Notes: a model not told the origin generated them from the sequence alone. A stretch of 64,000 nucleotides of DNA from an uncultured Bifidobacterium sp. (GCF_945269915.1 NZ_CALYOY010000006.1:1-64000); one strand, 5' to 3'. Shown: positions 29,263-40,609, counted from the stretch's first letter. A program made the numbers and translations.

Positions 29263-29576
29263 CGATATTCCTTAGTCTGTTTCACTCAGACCGTACCGGG
29301 ACTGCCATGTCCCTCTCCGGTCCACTTTCCCTGTTCGATTCGTCTTGTGCGAATCCGGTCCGGGTCGGACCACCTGCGATCGGGGTCCTCCCATTCAGTG
29401 CCTGTGCTTGGTTCGGTCATCGTCCCGACGGGGCCTGGCTGCTCCGGCAGGAGAGCGGCCCACACCGAACATCCGGCCTGGTCCCGTCTGGTCCGGAACC
29501 GGCCATCCGCAGGGTGCGCGTTTGCTCCTGTGCAAGGGGCATCACCACCACGGACGACCGGAATCCCATGGGGTCG
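29263..29576. other. Intergenic region between the decarboxylase and kinase genes
   Basis: No gene is visible. The only structure is a small inverted repeat near the kinase start (GTCTG with CAGAC around 29271-29287). A separate promoter for kinase-MFS may lie here, but I cannot identify one. Confidence 0.4.
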
Positions 29577-30266
29577 TCAGGACCAGACCCTGTCGATCGT
29601 ATCGCGCAATTCGGTGGCCGCCGCCAGCGGATCATCCGCCTTGACTATGCCACGACCGGAGATGACCACACCGACAGGGACACCCTTGAAGAAGGGGAGA
29701 TCCTTGGCGGTGACGCCGCCGGTGACCGTGACCTTGAAGCCCATATCATGCAGTTCGCGGATGCGCTCCTTGTCGTTCTCGCCCCAGGTCAGGGTTCCGG
29801 CCGCCTCGGCATCCCGGGAGCGGTGGACGATGACCTGGGTGGCACCAAGTTCACGCCACTGCCTGGCCTGATCGGGATCATACCGCTCGCCGAGCTCGAT
29901 CTGCACCTCGCCGTCGAACTCCTGGGCGACCTTGACGACCTGGCCCACCGTGGTCATGCTGGCCCCGGCCACGACCGAGACCCAGTTGGCCCCGGCCTCG
30001 AAGCAGGCCCTGGAGATGACGGCCCCGGCCTCGGCGATACGCACATCGGCCAGGATGGTCTTCTGAGGGTAGAGCGCTCGAATCTCGCGGACGGCTTTCA
30101 AACCCTCAGCGATGATCAGGACGGTCCCGCACTCAATTACATCAATCTTGCTGATGGCCGCGTTCAAGGGCTTCAGGGCCGAGGGCATGTCGAAGGTGTC
30201 CAAGGCAATCTGCAGCTGGGGACGTTCCAGAGCGCCCCTGGCTCCCGACCGGTTCTCCTGCGCCAT
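29577..30266 (-). CDS. ulaD: UlaD-like 3-keto-L-gulonate-6-phosphate decarboxylase with altered active-site motif
   Basis: A 229-aa TIM-barrel protein of the OMP decarboxylase suprafamily. LQIALDTFDMPSA, IDVIECGTVLI, WVSVVAGAS, VIVHRSRDAEAAG and GFKVTVTGGVTAKDLPFFKG align closely with remembered E. coli UlaD with a constant offset of 12. By that alignment Asp23, Glu45, Asp74, His148 and Arg151 match catalytic positions 11, 33, 62, 136 and 139. The suprafamily signature DxKxxD reads DVRIAE here, so Lys64 becomes Arg76 and Asp67 becomes Glu79. AAGGAGG precedes the ATG, and it starts 5 bases after the lactonase stop. It may be a functional variant with changed substrate or reaction. Confidence 0.82.
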   Translation of the reverse strand: MAQENRSGARGALERPQLQIALDTFDMPSALKPLNAAISKIDVIECGTVLIIAEGLKAVREIRALYPQKTILADVRIAEAGAVISRACFEAGANWVSVVAGASMTTVGQVVKVAQEFDGEVQIELGERYDPDQARQWRELGATQVIVHRSRDAEAAGTLTWGENDKERIRELHDMGFKVTVTGGVTAKDLPFFKGVPVGVVISGRGIVKADDPLAAATELRDTIDRVWS

Positions 30267-30271
30267 GGCGA

Positions 30272-31261
30272 TCAGGCCTCCTTACGGAAGGCGAAGAAGG
30301 TGCGTGCGTTGCCGATCAGCAGCTTGTCGACATAGGCGGGATCGAAGCCCTCGGCAATCATGCGGGGACCATCCACGGCGGGGTTGTAGTCGACACCGCT
30401 GACCGAACCGTAGACCTTCTGGTAGGAGCGCTTTCCGGAATCGGTGCCCAGAAGGATCCGGTCCTCGAAACCATCTTCCTTGAAAGCCTTGAGCTCCATG
30501 ATCCTGTTGGAATCGGGCTGGTATTTGATGCGGTTGGTACCGTCGATCTCCAGATAGACGCCCAGGTCAAGGATCTGCTCCAGATAGTAAACGTCTGCAT
30601 TGCGCTGGATATGGCCGATGGCGATCTGGTTGGCGGGGACACCCAGATCGATCAGGGTCTGGGCCTGCTCCAGGCCGCAGGTGCCATAAGTGGTGTGGGT
30701 GTTGATCGGGGCACCGGTCTCGATGGCGGCCTTGGCCGCGGCCTCCATGCACTTGTGTTCGAAGGGGGTGATCTTGCCATAGGCGGTGCCGATCTTGATG
30801 ACGCCGGCCTTGTAGGGGCTGCGGTCCACCAGGGGACCGGTGTAGTCATTACGGTCGATGCCCTCGGTGATGTCGGCGATGACCAGGTCAGCGATCTGGT
30901 CCACACTGTAGCGGTTGATCCAGTGGGACTGGGTCTCCAGGTAGACATGCTCGCGATGGAAACCGGTGGCGCCGATCACCTGCAAGTGGTCGACGGAACG
31001 GGCCACTTCGACCAGCTTCTCGATGTCACGTCCGCAGTTGATCGGGCACATGTCGACCACGGTGCCGCCTTGGTCGCTCCAGTTCAGGGAGGCCTTGGCG
31101 AAGTAGCCCGCCTCGGTCTCGGCCTTCTCCACCGAATCCAGCTGATGGTCCCCATCCAGGTAGACCTCTCCCGCCCCGACGCGAATCAGGTGGTCATGGC
31201 TGTTGACGACACCCAGGGTCTTGGGGTCCACATCTCCGAGAATTGTCCTTGCAAATGCCAT
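30272..31261 (-). CDS. Phosphotriesterase-family lactonase
   Basis: A 329-aa metal-dependent hydrolase of the amidohydrolase superfamily. Expected metal ligands are visible: His22 and His24 in NSHDHL, the bridging lysine in GVIKIGTAYGK, histidines in INTHTTYGT and IGHIQRN, and the aspartate in LLGTDSGKRS. Members of this group in mollicutes and streptococci hydrolyse phosphorylated pentono-lactones and lie beside Ula-type PTS genes (from memory). Here it precedes the UlaD-like decarboxylase by 5 bases, so it probably opens the lactone before decarboxylation, replacing UlaG. GGAGTTCG precedes the ATG at 31261. Confidence 0.82.
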   Translation of the reverse strand: MAFARTILGDVDPKTLGVVNSHDHLIRVGAGEVYLDGDHQLDSVEKAETEAGYFAKASLNWSDQGGTVVDMCPINCGRDIEKLVEVARSVDHLQVIGATGFHREHVYLETQSHWINRYSVDQIADLVIADITEGIDRNDYTGPLVDRSPYKAGVIKIGTAYGKITPFEHKCMEAAAKAAIETGAPINTHTTYGTCGLEQAQTLIDLGVPANQIAIGHIQRNADVYYLEQILDLGVYLEIDGTNRIKYQPDSNRIMELKAFKEDGFEDRILLGTDSGKRSYQKVYGSVSGVDYNPAVDGPRMIAEGFDPAYVDKLLIGNARTFFAFRKEA

Positions 31262-31380
31262 TCGAACTCCTTTGTTTGCTCTGCGATTGTCATGCACCGC
31301 ATCCTGCTATCCAGTGGCATCGGTGCCTTCCCTACAAAATCAACGATAGTGACCGGTCCAGCCCAAAAGCAACCAACTAG

Positions 31381-31394
31381 ATGCACATATGATT
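31381..31394. promoter_or_regulatory. Candidate SorC operator, copy 1
   Basis: ATGCACATATGATT shares 11 of 14 bases with ATGTACATATGTTC at 31499-31512. This copy lies in the upstream part of the lactonase leader; the other overlaps the SorC start. Two near-copies in a divergent regulatory region suggest a shared regulator. Confidence 0.35.
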
Positions 31395-31471
31395 ACTGCT
31401 ATTGCTACACTACGGAAGTGTCGATAAAAAAATCGCCTAATTCTTTGCCTTTTCATTCACTTAGTTTCGTA

Positions 31472-31500
31472 TTGTTTCTCCCGTAGTCGTTTGATAAGAT
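31472..31500 (+). promoter_or_regulatory. Promoter of the SorC regulator gene (leaderless)
   Basis: TTGTTT (31472-31477) and TAAGAT (31495-31500) are 17 bases apart. The predicted start falls on the A of the ATG at 31507, and no ribosome site precedes the gene, so the mRNA is likely leaderless. Confidence 0.6.
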
Positions 31501-31512
31501 GTACATATGTTC
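31499..31512. promoter_or_regulatory. Candidate SorC operator, copy 2
   Basis: ATGTACATATGTTC overlaps the -10 element and the start codon of the SorC gene. GATGTACA also recurs 10 bases after its first copy. Occupancy would block the gene's own transcription, as in autorepression (inference). Confidence 0.35.
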
Positions 31513-32532
31513 AATGATGTACAGTTGATGACCTCCGCGCAGGCGCGTGACCGGGTCCAGCTCCTCCTGGAAATCGCCCGCATGTACTACGAGGACCACA
31601 TGCTCCAGTCCCAGATCGCAGCCAAGGTGGGATACTCGCGTCCCTCCATCTCGCGGATGCTCAAGGAGGCCGAGGACCAGGGCCTGGTCTCCGTCACCAT
31701 CAGGGACCCCCTGGAACGTTTACAGGGCCTTGAAGCAGAGCTGATACACCGGTTCAACCTTCACTATGCCAGGGTTTCGGAACCCCCGCAGGGATGCACC
31801 GGCTACGATGTGGTGCCCCGCAGCGCGGCTTCCCTCCTGGTGGAGCACACCCGACCCGACTCCCTGGTCACGGTATCCAATGGCAATGCGGTGGCCTATA
31901 CGGTCCGCGAGGTTCCGCCGCAGAACTGGGCCAAGACCAATGTGGCTCAGATGATCGGCTCCCTCTCACCCACCAACCCCATGACGGATTCACCAGAAAT
32001 CTGCCGGATGCTGGCACAACGACTGGGGGGCAGCTATACCACCCTGCCCGTGCCCATGATCCTCTCCTCCAAGTCCGTCGCCAAGGCCATGCTCAAAGAG
32101 AAGCAGATCGCCGACACACTGACCCTGGGCGGCCATGCGGACGTGGCCGTGGTAGGGGTCGGATCCGTGGAGGAGGGGCGATCCGGACACATCTTCCATG
32201 ATTATGAAGACGCCGACCTGATTCGGCAGGTCACCTCCCTCAAGGCGGTCGGGCACATCTGCGGCCACCATATCGACGCCCAGGGCAACCACATCCGCAC
32301 CAGCCTGTGCGAGCGGACCATATCTATCGATTTCGACCGGCTCAGGCGCATCCCCCTGGTCATCGGCGTGGCCTGGGGACACCAGAAAGTGCCCGGAATC
32401 CTGGCCTGCCTCAGGGCCGGACTGATTTCCGCCCTGGCCACCGACCGGGAGACCGCCGAAGGGATTCTGAGTCTGGACGACGAACAGACCACAGGCAAGG
32501 GACAGAAACGACGTGGCGCTGAATCGGGATGA
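31507..32532 (+). CDS. SorC/DeoR-family sugar-responsive regulator
   Basis: A 341-aa regulator. The N-terminal helix-turn-helix is QIAAKVGYSRPSISRMLKEA, followed by a sugar-phosphate-binding domain of the SorC type (GGHADVAVVGVGSVEEG, HICGHHIDAQGN). It is divergent from the lactonase gene across 245 bases, so it probably controls lactonase-decarboxylase-kinase-MFS in response to a phosphorylated intermediate. The start at 31507 is preferred because a good promoter predicts a transcript beginning there; ATG at 31528 is the alternative. Confidence 0.88.
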   Translation: MFNDVQLMTSAQARDRVQLLLEIARMYYEDHMLQSQIAAKVGYSRPSISRMLKEAEDQGLVSVTIRDPLERLQGLEAELIHRFNLHYARVSEPPQGCTGYDVVPRSAASLLVEHTRPDSLVTVSNGNAVAYTVREVPPQNWAKTNVAQMIGSLSPTNPMTDSPEICRMLAQRLGGSYTTLPVPMILSSKSVAKAMLKEKQIADTLTLGGHADVAVVGVGSVEEGRSGHIFHDYEDADLIRQVTSLKAVGHICGHHIDAQGNHIRTSLCERTISIDFDRLRRIPLVIGVAWGHQKVPGILACLRAGLISALATDRETAEGILSLDDEQTTGKGQKRRGAESG

Positions 32533-32817
32533 GGGCATCCGTAGAGGTCCAGGTCTCGAATTCCGGCATGACCCACTGGGAACCTCTGGAGTCCTGACCC
32601 TCCTGCCAGCTGATTCTTATCTTCACGAACGCTCTTGGACGGAATCGGATCAAGGCGGACCCCAGGCGGCAAACCCCACCGGCACGGTATCGTCCGGATC
32701 CGGTCCCCGGGTCTATCGGTTCCGCGGTTCCACAGTTCCGCGTTCTGCTGACCAGGGCCACAATCCGCTGCCCCGTCAGACCCCGTACAAGTCCAGCAGG
32801 CCTACGGGCCTCGCGGC

Positions 32818-34586
<1,769 letters not shown>

Positions 34587-34599
34587 GTTCATCCTTCCG

Positions 34600-35421
34600 T
34601 CATCCTTCGTGGTTCGGTCGGTTGACTCGCTGTGCCTGGGCCACCTGCCGCTGGTCCGGTGCCAGGTTGGGAATGTCGGAAACACCCATATCCTGGGGCA
34701 TGATCAGGGTGCCCGGCCGGTGTGAGAACGAGCTGCGCACGTGGATGGGCATGTGGAACCGCTGGGCGTATTCCACGCACCGCAGGGCCAGGACCTTGGA
34801 TCCGCCCGCCGCCATTTCCAGCATCTCCTCATAGGAGATCCGAGAGATCCGGCGGGCGGTGGGTACGATTCTGGGATCGGCCGTGAAAACCCCGTCCACA
34901 TCGGTGTATATCTCGCAGACATCGGCATGGAGGGCCACAGCCAGGGCCACGGCAGAGGTATCCGACCCCCCTCGGCCGAGTGTGGTGGCATCGCCGTCGG
35001 CGCTGACCCCCTGGAATCCGGCCACAATGCCGACCTCACCCTGCTTCAGGGCATTCATGACCCGGTAGGGCTTGACGTTACGGATGTGGGCGGCCCCATA
35101 CCTGGCATCAGTCATGAACCCCGCCTGGGACCCGGTGAAGGAGTGGGCGCTTTCGCCCTGGGCGTGGATGGTCATGGCCAGAAGGCTCATGGAGATGCGC
35201 TCTCCGGCGGTCATCAGCATGTCCATCTCCCGGGCCGGCGGGTTGGAGTCCACATCCAGGGCCTGGTCGATCAGATCGTCCGTGGTATCCCCCATGGCCG
35301 AAACCACAACGGCCATGTCGTTCCCACCATGCTTGGTCTCGATGATGCGTTTGGCCACGCGCTTGATGGAATCCGAGTCCGCCACCGAGGACCCGCCGAA
35401 TTTCTGAACGATAAGAGCCAC
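34600..35421 (-). CDS. lysC: Aspartokinase catalytic subunit
   Basis: A 273-aa kinase that phosphorylates aspartate, the first step of the aspartate amino-acid family. It starts [15 protein letters not shown] from a GTG at 35421, matching other actinobacterial aspartokinases; an ATG 18 codons upstream is possible. [20 protein letters not shown] and [18 protein letters not shown] mark the active site. It ends after the kinase domain, without ACT domains, which are encoded by the next gene. The recR gene is upstream on the same strand. Confidence 0.92.
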   Translation of the reverse strand: MALIVQKFGGSSVADSDSIKRVAKRIIETKHGGNDMAVVVSAMGDTTDDLIDQALDVDSNPPAREMDMLMTAGERISMSLLAMTIHAQGESAHSFTGSQAGFMTDARYGAAHIRNVKPYRVMNALKQGEVGIVAGFQGVSADGDATTLGRGGSDTSAVALAVALHADVCEIYTDVDGVFTADPRIVPTARRISRISYEEMLEMAAGGSKVLALRCVEYAQRFHMPIHVRSSFSHRPGTLIMPQDMGVSDIPNLAPDQRQVAQAQRVNRPNHEG

Positions 35422-35634
35422 TGCTATTCCATCCGCGAAGGTTGAGACACTTGGACGTAGGTTACGAGAAGCCATTATATGGACGACCGTGGTCCTGGAC
35501 GCATCGGTCACCAGCATATGGAACCCGAGCCAGACACCACAGCCGATGACGGGGAAACCACGAATCCGCCAACCATGGGAACGGCGGCCAGCGCCGGTTC
35601 CCCAGTACAGGCCCTTGACCATTCGACGAGGGCA

Positions 35635-36240
35635 TCAGACATCACGTCGGCCGGAAATCGCCCTACCCAAGGTGATTTCATCCGCATACTCCAGGTCGCT
35701 GCCCACCGGCAGACCGCTGGCCAACCTGGTGACCTTGATTTCCAGGGGATCCAGAAGACGGGCCAGATAGGTGGTTGTGGCCTCCCCTTCGATGTTGGGG
35801 TCCAAGGCCAGGATGATTTCCTTGACCTCATCCGTTTTGAGTCTCTTCAACAGTTCGGGGATGCGCAGGTCACCGGGGCCCACATTGGACATTGGGTCGA
35901 TGGCCCCGCCCAGAACGTGGTACAGGCCGTGATACTCCCCGGTCCGTTCGATGCTCATCACGTCCTTGGGCTCCTCGACCAGGCAGATCATGGACCGATC
36001 GCGACGAGGGTCCTGGCAAATCGGGCAGGGGCTGGTCTCACAGACGTTCCCGCAGATCTCGCAGAAGCGGACCTTCTCCTTGACTGTGACGATGGCATCG
36101 GCCAGGTCCTGGGCACTCTGCCTATCCGCCCCGAGAAGGTAGAAGGCTATGCGTTGTGCCCCCTTGGGGCCTATCCCGGGAAGCTTGGAGAAGGAGTCAA
36201 TCAAGTCCTGAATGGCCCCGTCATAGGTTCCGGCCATCAT
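35635..36240 (-). CDS. recR: Recombination protein RecR
   Basis: A 201-aa DNA-binding protein of RecFOR gap repair. The N-terminal helix-hairpin-helix ([20 protein letters not shown]), the four-cysteine zinc site [16 protein letters not shown] and the TOPRIM domain starting [10 protein letters not shown] are all present, and length equals the family norm. Its ATG overlaps the dnaX stop codon (ATGA), the usual dnaX-recR arrangement. Confidence 0.96.
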   Translation of the reverse strand: MMAGTYDGAIQDLIDSFSKLPGIGPKGAQRIAFYLLGADRQSAQDLADAIVTVKEKVRFCEICGNVCETSPCPICQDPRRDRSMICLVEEPKDVMSIERTGEYHGLYHVLGGAIDPMSNVGPGDLRIPELLKRLKTDEVKEIILALDPNIEGEATTTYLARLLDPLEIKVTRLASGLPVGSDLEYADEITLGRAISGRRDV

Positions 36241-39164
36241 TCACCCGCCTGTCGTGCCTGCCGCCTGCGCTGTATGTTCAGTGGATTAGCCGGGTCATCG
36301 GCGGTAAAGTCCTCGACCTTGGATACATCGAACATTCTGGTCAGGTCATCCTGGTTCAGGGTTGTGTCAGCACCCAATCGGGCATCCTGCATCGAGTAGA
36401 CATCATTCTCGGGGTTGACGGCAGGCGTCGGCATTCCGCCCGTATCGGGGTCTGGTTGACCGGGTTCACCGGGATACACATGACCCCCTTGCCGAACAGG
36501 GGAATCCGACTGAACGGCCTGCCCGGGCTGGACCCTCCGGGTTGGCGGCACGAAGGAGGCAAACTGGTCACCAACCTGGAATCCCGTAGGCACGGTCTGG
36601 GATTGCGATTCAAAGCTATCCTGAGGACCGGCTGAGGTTTGAGGCTCAACTCCACCCTGGGACCCGGATTGCGGGACCTGTTCGACCTGGCCGCCCAACC
36701 CCTCTGCGCCAGCGCCTGGCATGGCCTCGGCCTGGCCGGATCCTGCACCAGGTCCAAACCCAACGGGAAGACCTGATGGCGCATCTCCAGCGGGTGCCGC
36801 ATCATCCTGACCGGAATCGATCGGGGAGGCATCCGGCCCAGCAGCCGGTCTGGTCTGCTCGGGGACCGCCCATGGATCCGTATCATCGCTCAGGTCGGGA
36901 AGGGCGACCTTCTTGGCCTCATGCTCCTCGGATGGGTCATCCTTATCCTTGTCGACGGGTTTCTCGGCTGGCTGTGCAGGCATGGGACGGGCCCAGGGAT
37001 CGTCGTCATCCTCCTGGGCATAAGAGTCAGTCGACCCGAACCCGGCTGCCGGCAAGGGGGCCGAAGCCTCCTGATCTGCAGACCCGGCTGAAGCTCCCTG
37101 CCCTCCTGAGACCTGCTGGTCAGCAGAAACCATCGCACCCGACGAAACGGGTTGACCAGTCAAGGGCATCCCACCGGTTGGAGCTTCCTGGCCGGAAGGC
37201 GACCCCGGGTGGTGACCTTCATCCGAACCGTCGCCGGTGCCGGCCTGGTCGCCCGCCGAGGATTTCTCCCCGTCGGGCTCACCCTGGGCTCCGGCCGCTT
37301 CACGGGCGGCATGACTCATGTCAGAAGCCGCATGGGGCTTGACGGCCGACCCCAAGCCCATGGTCGACAGGTTGGCCCTGGCCAGGGCAACCTCCTTCTT
37401 GACCTCGGCACGACGCTGGGGCGACATCTTGTTGACCGATTCCACCGGCTCCCCATTGGCGGCCGTCCCGGATGGGGCGATCATCGTCTTCTCGCCGAAC
37501 TCCTGCCGGGCCCGGACCATGATGATCCTGGGAACCTTGGTCTCCCCATCCACGCTCCGGGAGGTCACTGCCATGGCAAAGGCGTGCTGGCTCAACGGCT
37601 TGTCGAAGGTCATGGCCAGCATCTGCCTGCCCGAAGGACCGGCCGCCATGTCCACGGTCGGCACCTTGCTTCTGACCACATAGTCTCGGACCTCTTCCGG
37701 CAGGGCGGCGACCAGAGCATCCCAGCGCTTGTCAAGCTCGGCTCCGGTCGGGACAGACGCCTTATCGTCTGCTGCGGATGTGGGGGTGTGCACCGCCGTG
37801 GGCTGGCCACCCTGTGCAGGTGCCACACCAGGAGCCGCAGCCTCTGCCGGATCAGATGGTGTCGAGGTCCCGGCTGCCGCAGCCGCGGAAGCAGGATTGA
37901 AGGGGCCAGGACCTGCATGCGATGCGGCTTGAGATGGCCTGGCACCCTGCCCCGACTGACCCTGTTGCTTGGAACCGATGAAACCGGACCGTACAGGAGC
38001 AGCCTGCCTGGCTGCAGCGGCAGCTGGAGCCGGAACCTGCTGAGGGGTTTCCATGGGTTCACACCCTATAGCCAGGAGACGTGCTGCCAGCAGCTCCAGT
38101 CGCATCCGCGGAGAAGTGGACCCATTCATGCTGGCCAAGGTCTTGTTCATGCAATCGGCCATGGAAATCAGGGTGGACAGGTCCAGGGCATCCGCCTGGC
38201 GATGCAGGTCTGCTGCCTGGTCGGCGTCGGAATCCTCGCTCAGCACGCTTTCGGCCTTGTCTCCAGCCAGCTTCAAGACCAGAAGATCACGGACATGGGC
38301 CAGGAGATCCTCAACGAACCGCTGGGGCTCGAACCCACCGACCACCACCTTTTGAATCACGCCGTACAGGCCGGTGCCATCGTGGTCGATCAAGGTGTCC
38401 ACCGCTTCACCGATCAGGGATTCAGGGGTGAACCCTAGAAGGGCCACGGCGGAGTCGTAGGTGATGGTACCGTCTGCGGCCCCCACCATGAGCTGGTCCA
38501 GTACGGATAGGGTGTCACGGACGGAACCGCCCCCGGCCCTCATGGTCAGCTTCAACACACCAGGCTCGGCCTTGATGTCCTCCTTGGAGCAGATTTCCTC
38601 CAGATAGGGCCCCATGACCTCCTGGGGAACAAGACGGAAAGGGTAGTGGTGGGTCCTGGAACGAATCGTGCCGATGACCTTCTCGGGCTCGGTGGTCGCA
38701 AAGATGAACATGACATGCTCTGGCGGCTCTTCGACAATCTTGAGCAAGGCATTGAATCCCTGCTGGGTGACCATGTGAGCCTCGTCCAGGATGAAGATCT
38801 TATACCGATCGCGCACAGGTGCGAAGCCGGCACGCTCCCTGAGCTCCCTGGCATCATCGACACCATTGTGGCTGGCCGCGTCGATCTCCACCACGTCAAT
38901 CGACCCCGGGCCTCCGGTGGACAGGTCCTTGCAGCTGTCACACTTCCCGCAGGGGTGACTGGTGGGACCCTTGGCGCAGTTGATGCACCGGGCGAAAATT
39001 CGCGCACTGCTGGTCTTCCCGCACCCCCTGGGGCCCGAGAAAAGGTAGGCATGGGTGAGTTTGTTCTCATCCAGCGCCCGCGAAAGGGGTACCGTGACCT
39101 GATTCTGGCCTATGATGCCATCGAATGTGTCAGGACGATACCGCCTATAGAGTGCCAATGCCAT
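36237..39164 (-). CDS. dnaX: DNA polymerase III gamma/tau subunit
   Basis: A 975-aa clamp-loader ATPase. It begins [18 protein letters not shown], with Walker [13 protein letters not shown], a zinc site with four cysteines (CINCAKG to CDSC), Walker B ILDEAHM and the SRC-like ATTEPEKV segment. About 100 residues of Ala/Pro/Gln-rich linker follow the clamp-loader domain, then a globular region ([19 protein letters not shown]), then about 330 residues rich in Gly, Pro, Asp and Ser before a conserved end. It is much longer than the usual 600-800. It leads dnaX-recR. Confidence 0.94.
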   Translation of the reverse strand: MALALYRRYRPDTFDGIIGQNQVTVPLSRALDENKLTHAYLFSGPRGCGKTSSARIFARCINCAKGPTSHPCGKCDSCKDLSTGGPGSIDVVEIDAASHNGVDDARELRERAGFAPVRDRYKIFILDEAHMVTQQGFNALLKIVEEPPEHVMFIFATTEPEKVIGTIRSRTHHYPFRLVPQEVMGPYLEEICSKEDIKAEPGVLKLTMRAGGGSVRDTLSVLDQLMVGAADGTITYDSAVALLGFTPESLIGEAVDTLIDHDGTGLYGVIQKVVVGGFEPQRFVEDLLAHVRDLLVLKLAGDKAESVLSEDSDADQAADLHRQADALDLSTLISMADCMNKTLASMNGSTSPRMRLELLAARLLAIGCEPMETPQQVPAPAAAAARQAAPVRSGFIGSKQQGQSGQGARPSQAASHAGPGPFNPASAAAAAGTSTPSDPAEAAAPGVAPAQGGQPTAVHTPTSAADDKASVPTGAELDKRWDALVAALPEEVRDYVVRSKVPTVDMAAGPSGRQMLAMTFDKPLSQHAFAMAVTSRSVDGETKVPRIIMVRARQEFGEKTMIAPSGTAANGEPVESVNKMSPQRRAEVKKEVALARANLSTMGLGSAVKPHAASDMSHAAREAAGAQGEPDGEKSSAGDQAGTGDGSDEGHHPGSPSGQEAPTGGMPLTGQPVSSGAMVSADQQVSGGQGASAGSADQEASAPLPAAGFGSTDSYAQEDDDDPWARPMPAQPAEKPVDKDKDDPSEEHEAKKVALPDLSDDTDPWAVPEQTRPAAGPDASPIDSGQDDAAPAGDAPSGLPVGFGPGAGSGQAEAMPGAGAEGLGGQVEQVPQSGSQGGVEPQTSAGPQDSFESQSQTVPTGFQVGDQFASFVPPTRRVQPGQAVQSDSPVRQGGHVYPGEPGQPDPDTGGMPTPAVNPENDVYSMQDARLGADTTLNQDDLTRMFDVSKVEDFTADDPANPLNIQRRRQARQAGE

Positions 39165-39219
39165 GGTTCAAGGCTATCCATTTCTTTAGACACGTTCGCT
39201 TTCAGCCTTCACCCTGCGG

Positions 39220-39831
39220 TCAGGCACAGTCGACAGGCCCGGCACGGGACGATTGGGCCACCCTGGGGACAATGAGGACAGAGGTGTCCACCCCTACCTC
39301 GACCAGGACATCCTCACTCTCAACCGTACATGCTGTCAGATCCCCATGGTTGGCGGAAGCCACTGCAGAGGCCCGGGCGCAAGGAGAACCACTACCTTCA
39401 TCAAGTACCGTCGCCGCAGCCAGGGCAGAGGCGTCGGCTGCAGTACGTGCCCTGGTACGGCAGATCAGAAGATTCCCCACCATGGCCGCAATCACCAGTC
39501 CAAGAGCTACCAGTGCAACCAGGGCGATTCCCATGGATGAACCCGACCCGCAATCCTCTCCTCGCCACCACGGCCCATCTGATTTGGTTCCATGCTTCCG
39601 CGAACATGCCTTTCCGGCCTGTCCACTTGGAATCATTCGATTTCCGGTCCTTCTCCGGCGGGGTTCCACCCGACCTGATTCCACACGGATTGATTCCGTG
39701 CGACCTGATTCCTTCTGCTCTATTTCCTTCCGCCCTGTTTCCTCCTCTTCTCCTTTCGCGTCCACTTCCTTTCGGCCTTCATTCGAAACGGTCCGGCGAA
39801 TGAGTTTCCTTCCATCGGCCATGGCCTTCAC
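39220..39831 (-). CDS. tadF: TadF/Rv3654c-like pilus-associated membrane protein
   Basis: A 203-aa protein with one hydrophobic helix (MGIALVALVALGLVIAAMVG) followed by RTRARTAADASALAAATV, the signature of the TadE/TadG-like proteins that close actinobacterial Tad clusters. The first 90 residues are unusual: highly charged, with short near-repeats of ESGR. The start is a GTG whose GTGA overlaps the tadE stop; an ATG three codons later is also possible. The N-terminal extension could be cytoplasmic, or the true start may be nearer the helix. Confidence 0.7.
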   Translation of the reverse strand: MKAMADGRKLIRRTVSNEGRKEVDAKGEEEETGRKEIEQKESGRTESIRVESGRVEPRRRRTGNRMIPSGQAGKACSRKHGTKSDGPWWRGEDCGSGSSMGIALVALVALGLVIAAMVGNLLICRTRARTAADASALAAATVLDEGSGSPCARASAVASANHGDLTACTVESEDVLVEVGVDTSVLIVPRVAQSSRAGPVDCA

Positions 39832-40217
39832 TCCTCAAGGATTGCAACGGCCCTGCCTTGAATATGCGGCGGCAGGATTCCAAGCGGAGTTGAGACGACC
39901 GGACAGGAAAGGGTGACCTGGACCTGGCGACCGGAACGTTCGAGGGCCAACTCAGATGACCCTCCCGCCATTCGGGACACCAGACCGGCCGGGTCGTCCT
40001 TGCCCTGGTGGATCACCAGCTCCCGGGCCGCGGCATTGGCGGCATCCTGGCAGATCATGCCGATGCGGATGGTCTGGGTCAGGGCCAACAGCAGTATGGC
40101 CAGGGCCATGACCGCCGGAAGCACTACGGCAAACTCGGCCGTCACCGTTCCTGAATCGGTTCCGGCATCCCGGAAGCAGCCGGACCTGACCCGCCCTGCA
40201 GTACTGGGTCCGACCAT
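39828..40217 (-). CDS. tadE: TadE-like pseudopilin
   Basis: A 129-aa minor pilin-like protein. DSGTVTAEFAVVLPAVMALA matches the prepilin cleavage and hydrophobic segment of TadE proteins, with the +5-type glutamate in place. It is probably processed by a prepilin peptidase not encoded in this window. The ATG overlaps the end of the flp gene, and its stop overlaps the next gene, so all three are translationally coupled. Confidence 0.82.
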   Translation of the reverse strand: MVGPSTAGRVRSGCFRDAGTDSGTVTAEFAVVLPAVMALAILLLALTQTIRIGMICQDAANAAARELVIHQGKDDPAGLVSRMAGGSSELALERSGRQVQVTLSCPVVSTPLGILPPHIQGRAVAILEE

Positions 40218-40609
40218 CAGACGCTCAGGGCCTGTTTAACCAGCGAAGACAGGAGAGAACGAACAGTATCAGACTTGAGGATGGCCAGGAGCAGCCCGGC
40301 GAATGCCGTCGCGGCTATCAGTACCACGGCGTACTCGGCCGTCGCGGCCCCTGACTCCGGCCGTGCCGTCAACACCTTGATTTTGGCAGCACCTCCTTGA
40401 ATCAGAGCGAGGGGAAGCTGATGGAGGCGGCAGACACCTTCGGTCATCATCCCGTGCGCCCGCACCCGAAGCGTCTTCAGTCTGCCGAGTCCGCCTCCCC
40501 TACCCGTCTCGGCAGCCATCCGGATGCCGGTGTGTTTTTCAGAACGGGCCAATTCGGCTCCCTCCCCGTTCGGGCCTTTACCCTTGACCACCAAGTGCAT
40601 GCTTGTCAT
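40217..40609 (-). CDS. flp: Flp-type pilin (DUF4244-like)
   Basis: A 130-aa pilin precursor. The mature part ESGAATAEYAVVLIAATAFA shows the Flp cleavage context and glutamate-tyrosine pair, followed by about 25 residues. The leader before it is unusually long, about 85 residues, against about 40 or less in most Flp and DUF4244 proteins; the start is set at ATG 40609 after GGTGGCAG, but an internal start (MMTEGVCRLHQ) would give a normal leader. It is the major structural subunit candidate of the pilus. Confidence 0.78.
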   Translation of the reverse strand: MTSMHLVVKGKGPNGEGAELARSEKHTGIRMAAETGRGGGLGRLKTLRVRAHGMMTEGVCRLHQLPLALIQGGAAKIKVLTARPESGAATAEYAVVLIAATAFAGLLLAILKSDTVRSLLSSLVKQALSV

